Below, one piece after another: positions 1 to 12,674 of a stretch of 64,000 bases of DNA (position 1 is the first letter of the stretch; each line of letters begins with the position of its first letter). The notes under the pieces are model-generated. The model had not been told where the DNA came from and searched no databases. It was given only the letters and a program-made list of their open reading frames with translations. Both the position numbers and the translations under genes were made by a program. Location: positions 14,036,698-14,100,697 of the forward strand of contig NC_023749.2 of the NCBI RefSeq assembly GCF_000499845.2, written 5' to 3'. The DNA comes from Phaseolus vulgaris. Its lineage: Eukaryota > Streptophyta > Magnoliopsida > Fabales > Fabaceae.

Positions 1-1027
1 CTTCCACATCATCGTTCAAAACGTAAATATATCATTTTTTTTAATCCATTTCTGCTGCAGCATTCCATTGTCATTCCTCGTTTTTAGCAAATGTAACATC
101 ACGACTGACAATCACCTTCTTTGTCATTGGATTGTACATTTTGTATCCCCCATGCTTATATCCAATGAAAATGGTCTTCACTTCCTTATCATCCAACTTC
201 GATCTTACTGCCTTGGGGACATGAGCATAAGTAATTGACCCAAATACCTTCAAGTGTTGCACATTGGGTTTGAATCCGCTTCATGCCTCAATCAGAGTTG
301 TGTTAGGAACACTCCGAGTGGGTGATCTGTTTATCAAATATACCGCACATGTTATGGCCTCAGCCCAAAAATAATTTGGCATACCTTTCACTTTAAGCAT
401 GCTCCTCGCCATGTCCATAATTGTTCTATTCTTTCTCTCGGCAACTCCGTTGTGTTGAGGTGTGTAGGGACAGGTTATGTTATGTTGCAACCCAAGTTCT
501 TCCTAGTGCCTCTTGAAATCATTAGACTTGTACTCACCTCCTCCATCACCATCTTAATTAGTCTGCCACTTTGTCTTTCAACAAATGCTTTAAATATTTT
601 AAAGCAGTGGAATACCTCATCCTTGCTTTTCAATAGATAAATTCAGGTTTTCCTTGAGAAATCATCAATAAAGGTTAAAAAATACTTATTACCTCCAATT
701 GATGATATGTTCATCGGGCCACAAACATTTGTATGAACAAGTTTCAAAGGAAATTTTGCACGTCAAGGCTCCTTAACAAATGGTATCTTGTGATTCTTTC
801 CAAAAATGCAAGTCTCACACAATTAATCAAGGTGATGAATATGGGGTAAACCATTCACTAAATTTCGTTTGGAAAGATTTTCCAAACTCTAAAAATTTAA
901 GTGTCCAAAGCGTAAATGCCACAACCACGATTAATTATTCACTATTGCATTCAAGCACTTGAAATCACCCATATGAAAATCTACTGGAAACATGCGATTT
1001 TTTGATAAAAAGGTTTTAAGAATCAAA
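1..1027 (-). pseudogene. copia integrase, frameshifted
   Basis: Degenerate translation downstream of the protease carries remnants of the zinc-binding N-terminus (about 750-1000) and then the integrase core. The clearest block is 281-490, with [14 protein letters not shown] holding the catalytic Glu and the FWAEA segment, followed at 71-262 by the integrase C-terminal stretch (HLKVFGSITYAHVP, then FIGY). The segments are in different frames with stops between them. Integrase would insert the cDNA; this copy cannot encode it. The RT should follow left of the window. Confidence 0.8.
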
Positions 1028-2344
1028 TTACCTTTTTTTATCAAATATTGAGAATTGATTTTCAACTATGTGCATCACATAACCCTTTTCAACCAACTGT
1101 CCCATACTCAAAAAATTACTTTTCATATTAGGTACATAGAAAACAACATAGATGTACCTGTGATCACCATTCTTCAATGTGATAAAAATTCGCCCTTTTC
1201 CAGTCACCGGAACGAACCTGCCATCACCAAATTTCACTTTTGTGTGAAATGAGTCATCCAAATCTGCAAACAGCTCCTTCTGACCACACATATGATTCGT
1301 GAAACCTGTATCCAAATACCAAGTCTGATTGTTTGATGTTTCATTTGAAGTGGCTGGCATTAGTAATGCATGATCCTCTTCATCTTGTTCGTGATTACTA
1401 TCTTCTTGAGAACAATTGGCAGCATGATTATCACCTTTTGATCTGCACTCATTTGCATAATGGTCGTGTTTATGACAGTTATAACACTCCACATTTGATT
1501 TATTATACATGCCTCCTTGTCCTCTGCGACCACGTTCTCCATGCCAATAGTTATTTGAACTTGGATTGTGATTGGAACCAGTGTTATTTCTCGCAGTGCC
1601 TCCATGGTTCTGGCCACCATGACCTTTGTTGGAATAACTACCAGCACGTCCCCGTCCTCTACCTCATGAACTACCGTGTTTACGATATGAGCTACCAATT
1701 GAGGCTTGTGCTTGTAAAACCTGTTCAATTGGTTTTTCAATCTTATTGTCATTCATCCGCTGCTCATGCGCTCATAGGGAACCGGACAATAACTTTACTG
1801 TCATTGTTGAAATGTCATTGGCTTCTTCAATTTTGGAAACAACATGTTCAAATCTGGGAGTTAAAGACCTCAAAATCTTCTCTACCTTTGCCTGCTCTAA
1901 ATGTGTTTCACCATTGGTCTTCATTTGATTTGTCAAGGAAAGAACTTTATTTATATAAACATCAACAGTCTCTGTGGTTTCCATCTGCAGTAGTTCATAT
2001 TGGCATCTTAGGGTTTGAAGACGCACCCTCTTGATCTTGTCATCACCTTTATAATTGGTTGACAAAATGCTCCAAGCCTCATTTGCAGTTGTTGCTCCTT
2101 CTATATGCTCAAACATATCGTCATTCATCCCTTGATGGATGAGATACAAAGCCTACTTTTCCTTCTTCTTCTGGTCACAAAGTGTTACTCGTTGTGTCTC
2201 AGTTGCATTAGCAGTTAATGCAGACACTCCACTCTCAACGATATTCCATAACTCATGATAATCAAACAAAACTCTCATCTGCACACACGACCGATTATAA
2301 TTTTTTCCATTAAGGATAGAGACTGATAATTGGGTAGAGTTCAT
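1028..2344 (-). pseudogene. copia gag-protease, broken by in-frame stops
   Basis: The start is the ATG at 2342-2344 just after the PBS. The frame runs to 1028 but has stops at 2153-2155, 1772-1774 and about 1660. The N-terminal half matches the UBN2 gag type (NEAW, LTNQMK and the LRSLTPRF segment). A glycine/arginine-rich linker precedes a CCHC knuckle (CYNCHKHDHYANEC, near 1450-1490). The aspartic protease follows with the active-site motif LDTG and the conserved HMCG, so catalytic Asp-Thr-Gly is retained. Gag would package RNA and protease would process the polyprotein; the stops mean neither is made intact here. Confidence 0.85.
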
Positions 2345-2352
2345 GATAACAC

Positions 2353-2369
2353 ACGGACTCTGATACCAG
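2353..2369 (-). promoter_or_regulatory. Primer-binding site (initiator tRNA-Met type)
   Basis: On the minus strand this reads CTGGTATCAGAGTCCGT, which contains the TGGTATCAGAG core complementary to plant initiator tRNA-Met. It sits one base inside the LTR and 9 bases before the gag start codon, which fixes the element's orientation. Confidence 0.8.
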
Positions 2370-2370
2370 T

Positions 2371-2642
2371 TGTAGAAACTAATTAAAGGAAATAAGGAAG
2401 GCAAAAGGTTGTAGAAACTAATTGAACGTAATTGCAAAACTGCTGAACTGATTCATTCATTTTGATTTACTTCAATAATATATATAATAAAATTACAATT
2501 ACTGGAAGCTATAAAATAGGAATACTAACAAGCCTGTAAATTAACCATTAATGCAATAATAACAGTAAATAATTTAAGGGTAATAAAATCTGAATTAATA
2601 ATCAATATTTAAGGCTAATAAAATCTGAATTAATAACCAACA
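2371..2642 (-). repeat. 5' LTR of the first copia element
   Basis: The sequence directly outside the primer-binding site begins TGTAGAAACT on the plus strand and ends near AACCAACA, giving the expected TG...CA ends and a length of about 272 bp. A 14-bp stretch starting TGTAGAAACTAATT occurs at 2371 and again at 2410. A second short duplication (TAATAAAATCTGAATTAATA) lies at 2581-2600 and 2617-2636. The outer end is an estimate because the partner LTR is outside the window. Confidence 0.6.
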
Positions 2643-5099
2643 AGTTGTTTAGTACATTGAAATGGAGGAAGTGTGATGATTCATATGTTTGTGATTGAAT
2701 TATTTTCATTAAGAGTAGTTATATTAAAAGTTTAAAAATTTATAGTTTACCCTATTTTTCTTGTTTGTAGTTAAGTTTTTAAATTTTTGATGATTATGTA
2801 TTACACGAGAGTAGGTGATGTTGCAAGTTATAGGACTTTTCCATGAGCAAATGGAGTTTCTATATTTCATTCCGGTTTCTTAATTTTTGGCATGTGCATA
2901 TATATAAAAATTTATAAAATATATATCTTTTTATAATACTATTTAACAATGACATAAATTCTTGTTAAATATATATATATATATATATATATAATTCAGA
3001 TTCTTGTTAAATATATATATTTACTTGTATACTATAGTCTTATAGTATTATTTAACTATGAGTATTACATATATACATATATATGAATTTTGATAAATTT
3101 CCATTAGTAAAGGTTTTATATGAGGATCCTTGTACAATAATTGAAATTGGTTAAAGTATTTATCTTATTGCAAAAGTCTATATTAGTCCTTTATTTGAAA
3201 AAAGAGAGTCATTTCGGTAATCTAACTTTCAAATGTAAGTTAATAATACATTCAAAAACAGTGATCGGTTTTGATTTTAGGATACCATTTTGAATAATTT
3301 TGGAGTGATATAAGATGTGATATTTATCATATGTTAGTTTCACTTTTATAAAAAAAATTAAAAATCTAACTGATATTGAAAAACAAACCATAAACATGAT
3401 AAAGATCACGTTAAAAATAAATCTCAGTAGTAATAAAAAGCTAACAATTTAATATCATATTATTAGTTGAATTGTAGTGGGATTCAATTTCACGTTATTT
3501 TCACTATATTTACAGAAGCTTTTTTATTTAAACATTAATTGAACTTTGAAGTTTTATGTACGCGAATATAATGAGGAAAAATTAGATCTTAAATAATTTA
3601 AAAGGGCTTCATAATCGCATTCCAAAATTGAAAAGGATATATTTTTCTAAAACAAAGTTTCAAACTAAAAAGATCAAACAATCTTGTAATAGATAGAGAA
3701 ACCAATATTTTGATAAAGGATAAAAATTATATTTTAGTCTTTGAAATATTAGTAAATAATTCCATTTATTTTACCGATATTTTAAATTACCATTATTAAT
3801 GACAGTAAAATTTAAGGATATTTGCAGGTACCTCATTTATAAAACGTGGAGTTAAAATAGATCATTAATTTAGAGTGAATTTCAAAATTTTAAAAATCCA
3901 ACTAAGTAAAATATGTAATAAAAATATTAATTGTTTACAAAATTTATTACTCTTATTCTTCTTCTTATTATTATTATATTATCATATGAATATGTACTTA
4001 TTATAAATGTTTCCATTACCTTATAAAGATTAACAATATTTCTAAAACATGTTTGGAATGATAGTTTTCTCAATTATTCAATTTAACTTTTAACTCGACC
4101 CAATTTAATTAAATTGATTAAAAAATTCAACACAGTTCAAACTATTTATATATACCCTTAGTAAAAGTATTATTTTTAATAAAATATTTAATATAATAAA
4201 ATAATTTTAAAAATAAGTAAATAAAAAAGATTAATTTTTACATTTATTCATTTGATATTATAAATTGTAATTTGAATTTGAGTTTAATATATTTAAAGAA
4301 TTCAAATATAAGATATTTGGTAAAAATATGTCACGTAAATTATTAAAAGCAATAATAAATCTTAAAGTTTAACGCTGATTAATAGGTATTTAAATATATA
4401 ATTTAATGATAACCTTACGAGAGAAAACAAAAAAGTTCTGTTCGGTGAAAGCGATTTTGTGTATTATAATTTATTCCGATTAAAATAAAAGTATCTCTTG
4501 TAAAATATATCTATTAATTTTTTATCTTAAAAGTAAAATATTGTTTCTGATAAAAGATAAAAAATTTAATAATAAGAAAAGACAAAAACCAAAAAGACTT
4601 TAAAATAGTTAGCTTTTTTTTATCTAAGTTGAATAATTAACCTATATTTAATTGTTTATCACGTGCAAATGAAATGTTTCTTTTCAGTGTTACGCACCAT
4701 GACGTAGTTGGCTAACGCAAGCTATTCACAGAATCACTTCCACTTTCACGCCAATTCTTGATAAAATATTTTACTCTATCTTTTTTTAATTTAAAAATTT
4801 TAACTTTTAACTTTTTTCTCAATTGGTTTATATTTTTTTTGTGTGCAAGTTATAGATGATATTATTTTTTTTTCTAATTCATGTTCCGGTGTATGTATGG
4901 TGTGAGGTGAAGGTTTTTAGGTTTTATTTTTTATAAAAGTTTTTATGATAAACATTATTATGCAACTTGATATCTTGACATTTTAAGTAACAATTATCAT
5001 CTACCATCACATTAAAAAATATTATTATTAAAGAAAAGAAAATACAAAAATACTAAGAACAAACTAAATGGAAGCCTATTATACCTATGGAATGATTTT
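2643..5099. other. AT-rich intergenic DNA
   Basis: No coding signal or recognisable element. It holds an (AT)n microsatellite at 2968-2993, whose flank TTCTTGTTAAATATATATAT recurs at 3001-3020, and many poly-A/T runs. Confidence 0.6.
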
Positions 5100-6419
5100 A
5101 TATGAATAAATCATAAATTAGTCAACTTATCAACACACGCATTCCCTTCACGAAAAATACGAGTAACCTTAAACCTGATTTTCCCACAGTAATTAAGACA
5201 AGAATCATCGATTACGAAGCATTCACAGAACATTAGTCCTAACAAACCAAGGAATAATCACATTTAAGTCAAACATCATAGCATGTATAACTCCATAAAA
5301 CTCCGCAACCATAGCAGTCTGAACTTCAAAAAACGTAGAAAAAGAACCAATAAACTCCTTTATACTCCCACGAAAAATACCTCAACAAGTAGCAAGACCA
5401 GGATACCCCTTAACAGCCCCATCAATGTTAATTTTAACCCAGCCTAATGAAGGAAACTTCCATCTAACAGGAAGATAACGAAGAACTTTACCACTATGAG
5501 TATTAATACCAAAAAACTTAATCACGTTGAAATCCAACATATCATTCTTCATTGAAGCCTTCAACGAATTTCCCACTAGACAAGTTAACTCTTTAATTAG
5601 CAAAATAGCCCTAGAAACCTCAATCGTATCCTGAAATCTAGCATAATTCCTCATATGCCATATCATCCAAATAGAAAAAGTTATCACAAGCTTAATCAAT
5701 TTATCCAAATGACTACCAACACTCTTAATAAAAGAAAGAAGATCATCCTTATTAGAGAAATGAGAAGTAAAATAAATCTGACGAACCCAACTCCAAATAT
5801 ACAAAGCATTGGAACATTCAAAAAATAAATGATGAATAGATTCCTTATGTTTTTCACAAAGCGTACACATAGAACATATATACAAACACTTACTTTGGAT
5901 ATGTTGATTTGTAGGAAGTCGCCCATGAAAAGCTTTCCAAAGTAATAGAGTTTTGGAAGGCGGAATAGATGAAGACCAACTGAATTTACTCCAACCATAG
6001 GGAACTCCTGGTTCCAAGAAAAAAGTCCTAGCCGATTTAAGAATGAAATGACTAGACTCATCTAGAATCCAATTAGGAATATCATGTTCCTCCCCAACCA
6101 TGATATGATTAAAAAAATGAGGTATTTTTTGTAAAGATAAGGGAATATTCCAATCACAATCTGTCCAAAACTGAGAGACTGTATCCAGAATGCTAGCACC
6201 ATTAGATAACCCTACAATATTTTCTAAAGAAGTAGTAGAACACCATTTATCATTCCAGAAATTAATAAAAGAATCTATACCAATAGTCCAAGAAGTATAA
6301 TCAAGTATAGTAGAATAAAACTGCTTAATTCCAAGCCAAAGGGATGAAGATTTATAAATCATTCTAAACTCGTATTTTAATTTAAGAACCTTGACTTTCA
6401 AGAGAAAATACCAAGGCAT
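5100..6419 (-). pseudogene. LINE ORF2: zf-RVT domain and RNase H
   Basis: A 345-codon open stretch covers 5382-6419. It starts after the RT thumb and carries the RT-associated zinc-binding domain (SWSSSIPPSKTLLLWKAFHG, then CTLCEKHKESIHHLFFEC with Cys/His spacing), followed by a linker and the RNase H start WVKINIDGAVKG with its first catalytic Asp. After the stop near 5382 the same domain continues, with the equivalent of the A-E-x-x-G segment near 5290, until about 5100. It is the longest intact piece of this LINE. Confidence 0.85.
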
Positions 6420-6599
6420 GTTTCTATAAGCAAAGTTTCAAGCAAGCTTAAGAATATATGCATTATTTTCATGACGAAGATTAATAATCTTCAAACCTCC
6501 ATTCTTAAGAGGAGAACAAATTGTATCCCAATTCACGGTGACTATGCCTTTTTTCATAATATCACCAGTCCAAATAACACTGCTCAACTTGGTTAAGAA

Positions 6600-7620
6600 G
6601 TGAAATAGACCATTTATACATATTAAAGCTATAAGCTAGAAATCCAATAATCACTGTATTGACCAACTGGATCTGATCCATCATGCTAAGAGATTTACCT
6701 TTCCAAGATGCTAGCTTCAATTTGACTTTATCAACCAAAGGTTGAAGAAATCAATACTTTAGAGAACCAACAAAGATAGGCACTCCTAAATAATTGAAAG
6801 GCAAACAACCATGACTACAATAAATAACACGCTGAATTTTGGTGACAAATCTTGCAGAATTATCCATGGTGAAAAAACTACTTTTAGAGTTATTAACATA
6901 TTGACCATAAAAATCACCATATGTTTTAAGAAAAATACTCAAATTTCTAAGAGACTTAATATTCCCCTACAGAAAAATAAAATAAAATATGTCAGCAGCA
7001 TATAAAATATGAGAGGGGGTGAGATAACCTTGCAGACTAGCCATATGTAAAATTTTCTTATCATTCACAAGCTTAAAGATACCTCTACTAAGAAATTCCT
7101 CTGCAAGACATAAAAGTAAGGAGACAAAGGATCACCTTGTTTGACACGTCTACTACAAAGAAAAAAAACCCACCAAACTACCATTTATTCTGATAAAAAG
7201 CATAGTTGAACGAAGAATTGTACTAATCCAATCGACAAACGAGGGGTGAAAACCAAAACGTGTCAAAACTAATAATAAGAATTTTCAATTTAGAGTGTCA
7301 AAGGCTTTATGAATATCAACTTTGTAAGCCACATTACCTTCTTTAACCCTTTTAGAAAGTATGTTAATAGCTTCAGAAGCAATACCAATGCAATCCTTAT
7401 TCTTTCTACCTTGCACAAATCCATATTGATTAGGAGAAATGATTCTAGTAGCCACACGTGCAAGCCTAACTACCAGTATCTTGGAAATAATCTTAAATTT
7501 GAAATTAGCAGCAACAATTGACCTGTAATCTCTAATGGAGTCAGCACCCTGAATCTTTGGAATAAGAGATACCACATTACTGTTCATTCCAGGGAGAACC
7601 CAATTTTGTTTAAAAAACTA
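6600..7620 (-). pseudogene. LINE ORF2: reverse transcriptase, catalytic YADD altered
   Basis: The N-terminal RT block is at 7285-7587 (SLIPKIQGADSIRDYRSI, then NQYGFVQGR, and the first catalytic Asp in VDIHKAFDTLN). A second block at 6751-6942 holds SKSSFF and LPFNYLGVPI, and the thumb region (LASWKGKSLSMMDQIQLV) runs to about 6600. Between them, at 6988-7010, the plus strand encodes H-I-L-Y-A-A-D-I on the minus strand where the family has Y-A-D-D, so the first Asp of the catalytic pair is Ala. Several stops and frame changes separate the blocks. The enzyme would be dead even without them. Confidence 0.85.
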
Positions 7621-7779
7621 TTGAACAACATTGCAAACATTTGTCCCAATAATGTCCCAGAAAGAATGATAGAAAACACCACAAAACCCATCAGGACCAG
7701 GAGCCCTATTACCATTAAGATTAAAAATAGAAATCTTGATTTCCAAAAAATCAGGACATTTAATCAACATCATATTCTC

Positions 7780-8726
7780 CTAAGAGGAAACTAGCTCAAG
7801 AATATAAGAACCAATAAAATCTTCCATATTACTTCTATTATGAACATTAGAAATAGACTCAGCATAAAGATTTTTATAAAAGTCCAAAATATGATCCTCA
7901 ATGAGTTTAGGATCCTCAGTAACCTCATTATCAATTCGTAGACGATGAATCCCCCTAGAATTATTTCTCCTTTTGACCACAACATGGAAAAAAGTCGTAT
8001 TTCGATCTCCATCTTTGAACCATAACATCTTAGCCCTTTCTTTCCAAAATAAATATTGACAGTGAAGAGCATGATCAAGCTCCTCCTTAGCAATCTTTTC
8101 TTGACAGAGAAGCCCATCAATATCAGACAAACTAGCAATTTCTAAGTTTTGTTGAATACTAAGGAGTAGACCTTGCTTAAGAAGAACTACATTGTGAACA
8201 TTACCAAAAGAATTTTTGTTCCAGTCTCGGAGCTCAATTTTCAACCTTTTTAACTTATGTTGCAAAATAAACATAGGACAACCAACAACCTTATTAGCCC
8301 AAAAATCATGAATAAGCTCCAGACATGAAGTGTCCTGAAGCCACATAGAAAACAAACGAAAATTGCTAACCTTCCTCAAAGAATTAGTAGCAAGAATAGG
8401 GGAATGATCAAAACAATTTTTAACAAGAACCTGATAAGTACAAGAATCCCATTCATTCAAACACACTCCATTACATAAAGCCATATCCAGTATTTTATGA
8501 ATTCTATGCAACCCTCTCCTTCCATTACACCAAGTATAAAAGATCCAGTAAAAGGCATACAAGAAAGATCATTAGTATTAATCCAATCAAGGAATTCATT
8601 ACAAACTTGATTAGGAGCCACCCCTTTACATTCATCCACCAAGAAATTTTGGACAAAATTAGGAACTGACAAACACCAAAGCTTAGTAGATTTATTAACA
8701 ATAGGAGACATAGTCACCAAATTCAT
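7780..8726 (-). pseudogene. LINE ORF2: endonuclease C-terminus and linker
   Basis: Two overlapping frames join near 8540. The first gives the end of an exonuclease-endonuclease-phosphatase domain (NEFLDWINTNDL, then an FTG segment), and the second continues with WCNGRRGLHRIHKILD and FDHSPI, equivalent to the conserved SDHSP motif. After it comes the alpha-helical linker typical of plant LINEs (LFWKERAKMLWFKDGDRNT and FYKNLYAE). The domain would nick target DNA. The first two thirds of the endonuclease are absent and a frameshift splits the rest, so this is a remnant. Confidence 0.85.
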
Positions 8727-8760
8727 ATTAATAGATTTTTGAAAAGGACGTCGAAAGCAT

Positions 8761-9661
8761 CAGTGTACGACATCATAGGTTAAACAAGAAAAACCAGGAG
8801 GGGTTTCCAAGATTGTCTTATATAAGGGTATTATTATGTATTGAATTAAGTATTGTAGGGTTCAAGAAATTATTCTTGTGTGGTTTACTTTCACTTATAA
8901 TGTGTTTTGTAAAACTTTGATAAGTGAACTATTATAAAAAATATTATGTTAATATCTTTTGCTTCCTATATCTCTTAAATTCTTGGATTATTTTGTACTT
9001 TTCACTTAAAGCATTGCTTATTGTAAATCAGATTATGCAATTCAAAGATTTAATAGACTTTTCATTGTAAAGATTTGTAAATTTATTTTTAATTAAATTC
9101 GTCACCCCTCTTAAATTCAACCATTAAAACTAACAAATTTCTCTCTAAAGCGAAAATAATTCACTTAATACATTTTATAAATTTGTTGAGTGAAATTATT
9201 TTTCCAAAAGTTATTAGAAACTAAAAAATTCCTATAAATTTTTTAGGAAAAATTAATTTGATGAACAAATTATATAGAATTCAATAAAACAAAAATACAC
9301 AATTGGCTAATCAATCAATTAATATTATCTCACCTTTGATCCAAATAAAATCAAACTTACACACTAAACATCAACTCAATAAGTAATTCATCACTCATTA
9401 TACAAGAAAAATAATATATTTTCAAGACATGTTGAAATTTCACTAATATAGGACATTACATGGGTAACCACTTCAAAAAAAATCCAAATTGAACTACTAA
9501 TATACATTTTAAAGTATAAGTCTCAATCTAACATGTCTTTAAGTTTAAAATCTAAGCATATAACAAATTTATCAAAAGACATATTCGTAATGCATATCAA
9601 GAATAAATTCTTCAATTAACAATTTACTCGACATATTGGTCACATAGCAGGCTTCAACTCT
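8761..9661. other. AT-rich intergenic DNA
   Basis: Nothing coding is seen. The first 60 bases may still be LINE sequence; the rest is low-complexity A/T-rich DNA. Confidence 0.5.
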
Positions 9662-9979
9662 TGTTAGGAACTCAAGTGAGTTAGAAGTTTTATTAAAGAT
9701 CTCACAGAGATAATGTTAATTCATAGTATAATAGTGTGTGCAAATCTTACTTTATAAGTCAGTTTTATAAGGTTGAGTTAAGGTTAAAGTGAACTTCTTA
9801 AGAAATCTCATATTAAGTAGGATTAAGAAAGATCAATAATAATATATAAAACGAAAAGTCAAAAACCTATTGTATTAATGCTTTTGCTTGGAGGTGGTGT
9901 TTTGATATCTTATATGAGCTTACTTATAACTCATTAATGTTGAATCTACTTGATGTCTACCATTGAACAATCCAATAAG
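9662..9979 (+). repeat. LTR-like sequence, legume family, followed by PBS
   Basis: The stretch starts TGTTAGGAACTC and contains CATAGTATAATAGTGTGTGC and a GGTTGAGTTAAGGTTAAAG segment. These match, in diverged form, the reverse complement of 26140-26269. A tRNA-Met-like PBS follows directly at 9980, as expected for a 5' LTR. No gag-pol coding could be read downstream, so the element is either non-autonomous or decayed. Confidence 0.55.
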
Positions 9980-9992
9980 TGGTATTAGAGTC
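9980..9992 (+). promoter_or_regulatory. Primer-binding site, tRNA-Met type
   Basis: TGGTATTAGAGTC differs by one base from the common TGGTATCAGAGTC and sits at the end of the LTR-like sequence. Confidence 0.5.
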
Positions 9993-11234
9993 ATTGATTT
10001 GTCATGATAACGGACTCAAACGAGTATGATATGAAGTAAGTGACTTATCCTAGGTTTATGGATTTCTTATTAAAAATCTTCTTGACATGTGTTTCATTTA
10101 AGTGTGTCCGACTATGATAAAAAAAAATACAAGTAAGGATCATTATTAAGGTACTTGTGACTCATACAAGTATGTTAAAATGCATGGTCCAAATAAGACA
10201 GAATAAATTGTTTTCACAAGATTTTCGCAAAGATTCAAAATAGAGTGAAAAAAACTGTAAAAACAATCAATTGATTTTCTGTTCAACTGAATGAATTTTT
10301 AGATTAACAAATCTTTATGAAAAATCAACTAGTTGTTTTATCAAAACAATTGACTATTTAATGCAACAGAATATAAAGTTGTATATGAGAGCAGAGAAAG
10401 AGATATTCACACAGAGATATTTATAAAGAATGAAATAGAATACACTTAGACTTTACAAAGTAGTAGAACAATTGAATAAAAAACCTAAATCATACTTCAC
10501 ACAAATAATGATCCAAAAGCTCTTGATCTTCTCTTGAAAACATTTTTGATAAAACTCACTTCTTAGTTTTCAAAAAGATCACAAAACAGACTTTATATAG
10601 ACTTTTCAAAAAGATCACAAAACAGACTTTATATAGACTTACTAAAGTGGTTAAAATTGTTAGATCATTAATTGAAAGAAGTTGGAACCATTTATAAACA
10701 GTTTGGAATTCATGACAGAATTTTGTTTAAAAAACAGCAAATTGATTACAAGTTTTCGTAGCTAAGGGAAAACAGGAGAAAAAAAGAGAGAGGGATGAAA
10801 CCATAGCTATAATGAACTCAAAGAGAAGGAAGAAAACTTAAATAGAAAAAGAAAGAAAAATGAGAGAAGGAGTAATTGATTCTATCTTTTGAAAGAAAAA
10901 GAATTGAAACTTTCTTCTCGCACCCTGTTTTCCTAAACTCACAGCGCTACTCTCAAAGTTTATATTTCTTTTTTTTTTGTCTTGAACCTAAACACCTTAG
11001 GCTCAACTCTATTTACTATATATATCATTCATAAACACACCACATACAAGATGTCATTAAATTAAATAAATCTTAATGATAAAACCAAATATATTTATAT
11101 ATATATATTTATATATTGGATGTTTTAAAATAAATTAGTTCTCTATTATTAATTATTATAACCATACTTGTACAAAGAACGGTCCATGATAGAACTGCTA
11201 ATGATAAAACTAACAAATGGTAAATATACTTTAA

Positions 11235-11270
<36 letters not shown>

Positions 11271-12554
11271 CTAATGTCTTGTGTTTGCGTAATATATTAT
11301 ATACAGATATTAACATGAGAAAGAAATATTGAAAAATTGCTTTTTTTTTCATTTATGTCACTATTTCTTTGCAAATTTTATGGTATTTTGATTGAATGCA
11401 TAAATCTAAAACATCCTAATTTTTTTAACACCATAATAACGTTTAAAAATTGTAATTCTGTTAAGAATTTTTTTTTTCTTTCTGTGAATAGTAAACAACA
11501 CACACTTCACAATAATAATATAATAATATTTTAAATTAAAAAATAAAATAAGTATTATTAAAATATTAATTTATTTGTATGTTAGGTATATGTTTTTAGT
11601 GTATACAGTATCAACATATCAGCACGTTAAGAAGTTAAGAAAAATATTGACAATGCTAATTTTAAATTGATTAAATAAATAAGTAGACCCAAATTTAAAA
11701 TATAAATACTTAAATGGAGTTTTTAAAATATAACAAATGAAAATGAATAAAAAAATTATAATAATAAAATTTAAAAATATAAACTAAGTAATAAAATTAT
11801 CAAACATCTAATAAATAATAGATTTCTAAACATAATAAGATTTAATTAATTAACAGAGTTTAACACGAAACAAAATAATATATAACGAAAAGTAAATTTA
11901 AAAAAAATATTTTAAAAACTCTAGTATTTTTTCAATAAAATGAAGGCAATACACCATTATCTGTATATCTTTTATTTCTCTATTTTCAATTCTTAAAAAA
12001 CACTTGAGAAACTAGAACAACATAAAAATATATTCATTTGAATTTGAATATTGTTTGATGGGACACATGTTTAAAGAAAGAAAAAAACACGAGGGTATTT
12101 TACACCGTGAGACACGTAAGAATCTGTCCTAATCACAATAATATATTGTTTATTAAAGAAGATGCCTTCTTTTGCAGTTTGGTCACTAAAGTAAGAGATG
12201 CCTTTATTTAAGTGCTGACGTCGTTACAAATGACGTAATCTGCTAACGCTATATATCTTCGTGAAATCAAATCCCAATCGTGATTAATTCGATACCATAA
12301 ATCTTGACTTTTTTTTTTCTTTTTACATTATCATAGAATATTTTAGTTGTGTTTTTGTATATCACCACCATATTTTGATCCATCGTAAAAAAAATTATAC
12401 AAACTTAATTCACATCGTAAAAAAAATTATATTAAAAAGAAGTTGGCGGACAAAAATTAAAAGACTTAATTAAAACTTTTATTATAATAAGATCAAATTG
12501 AATAAAATAAATAAATAAATATAATAAGATAAAAAATTAAAATAAAATTTATAA
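9993..12554. other. Non-coding, AT-rich, with small tandem repeats
   Basis: No gene is supported. Positions 9993-10900 may be the interior of the element begun at 9662. A 36-bp unit is repeated perfectly in tandem at 10567-10602 and 10603-10638. An (AT)n tract of about 32 bp lies at 11237-11268. Confidence 0.55.
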
Positions 12555-12674
12555 TGTAAGGACCTAGAAAATAAGTTTAGAGTATAAATGATATAATTAA
12601 AATGACACTTGAATATTTTATTATTAAAATGAAAAATGTATTTAAATAAAAAAAATTAGTTATTCAGGTTTCAC

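Larger units (their letters stand above)
1..2642 (-). mobile_element. Ty1/copia retrotransposon, 5' part, cut by window edge
   Basis: Reading right to left there is an LTR, a primer-binding site, gag with a CCHC knuckle, protease and integrase, the copia order in which integrase precedes reverse transcriptase. The RT and the 3' LTR must lie left of position 1. The frame is broken in gag and heavily shifted in the integrase, so this is an inactive copy. The gag is of the UBN2 type found in Tork-like and related copia elements; the lineage is inference. Confidence 0.9.
5100..8760 (-). mobile_element. Plant LINE (L1-type non-LTR retrotransposon), 5'-truncated
   Basis: Right to left there are remnants of the C-terminal endonuclease, a linker, reverse transcriptase, a zinc-binding RT-associated domain and an RNase H start, the order of plant L1 LINE ORF2. 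No ORF1 is seen and the endonuclease N-terminus is missing, as expected for 5' truncation during target-primed reverse transcription. No clear poly-A tail or target duplication could be fixed; the 3' end is near 5100. Confidence 0.88.

Noticed and set aside
1333..2034. 233-codon open frame on the plus strand
   Set aside because: It lies opposite the copia gag-protease, whose domains are certain; the plus-strand translation has no family resemblance.
2968..2993. (AT)n and other simple repeats as possible regulatory or CRISPR-like arrays
   Set aside because: They are ordinary microsatellites. No array has equal repeats with unique spacers, and the DNA is plant nuclear.
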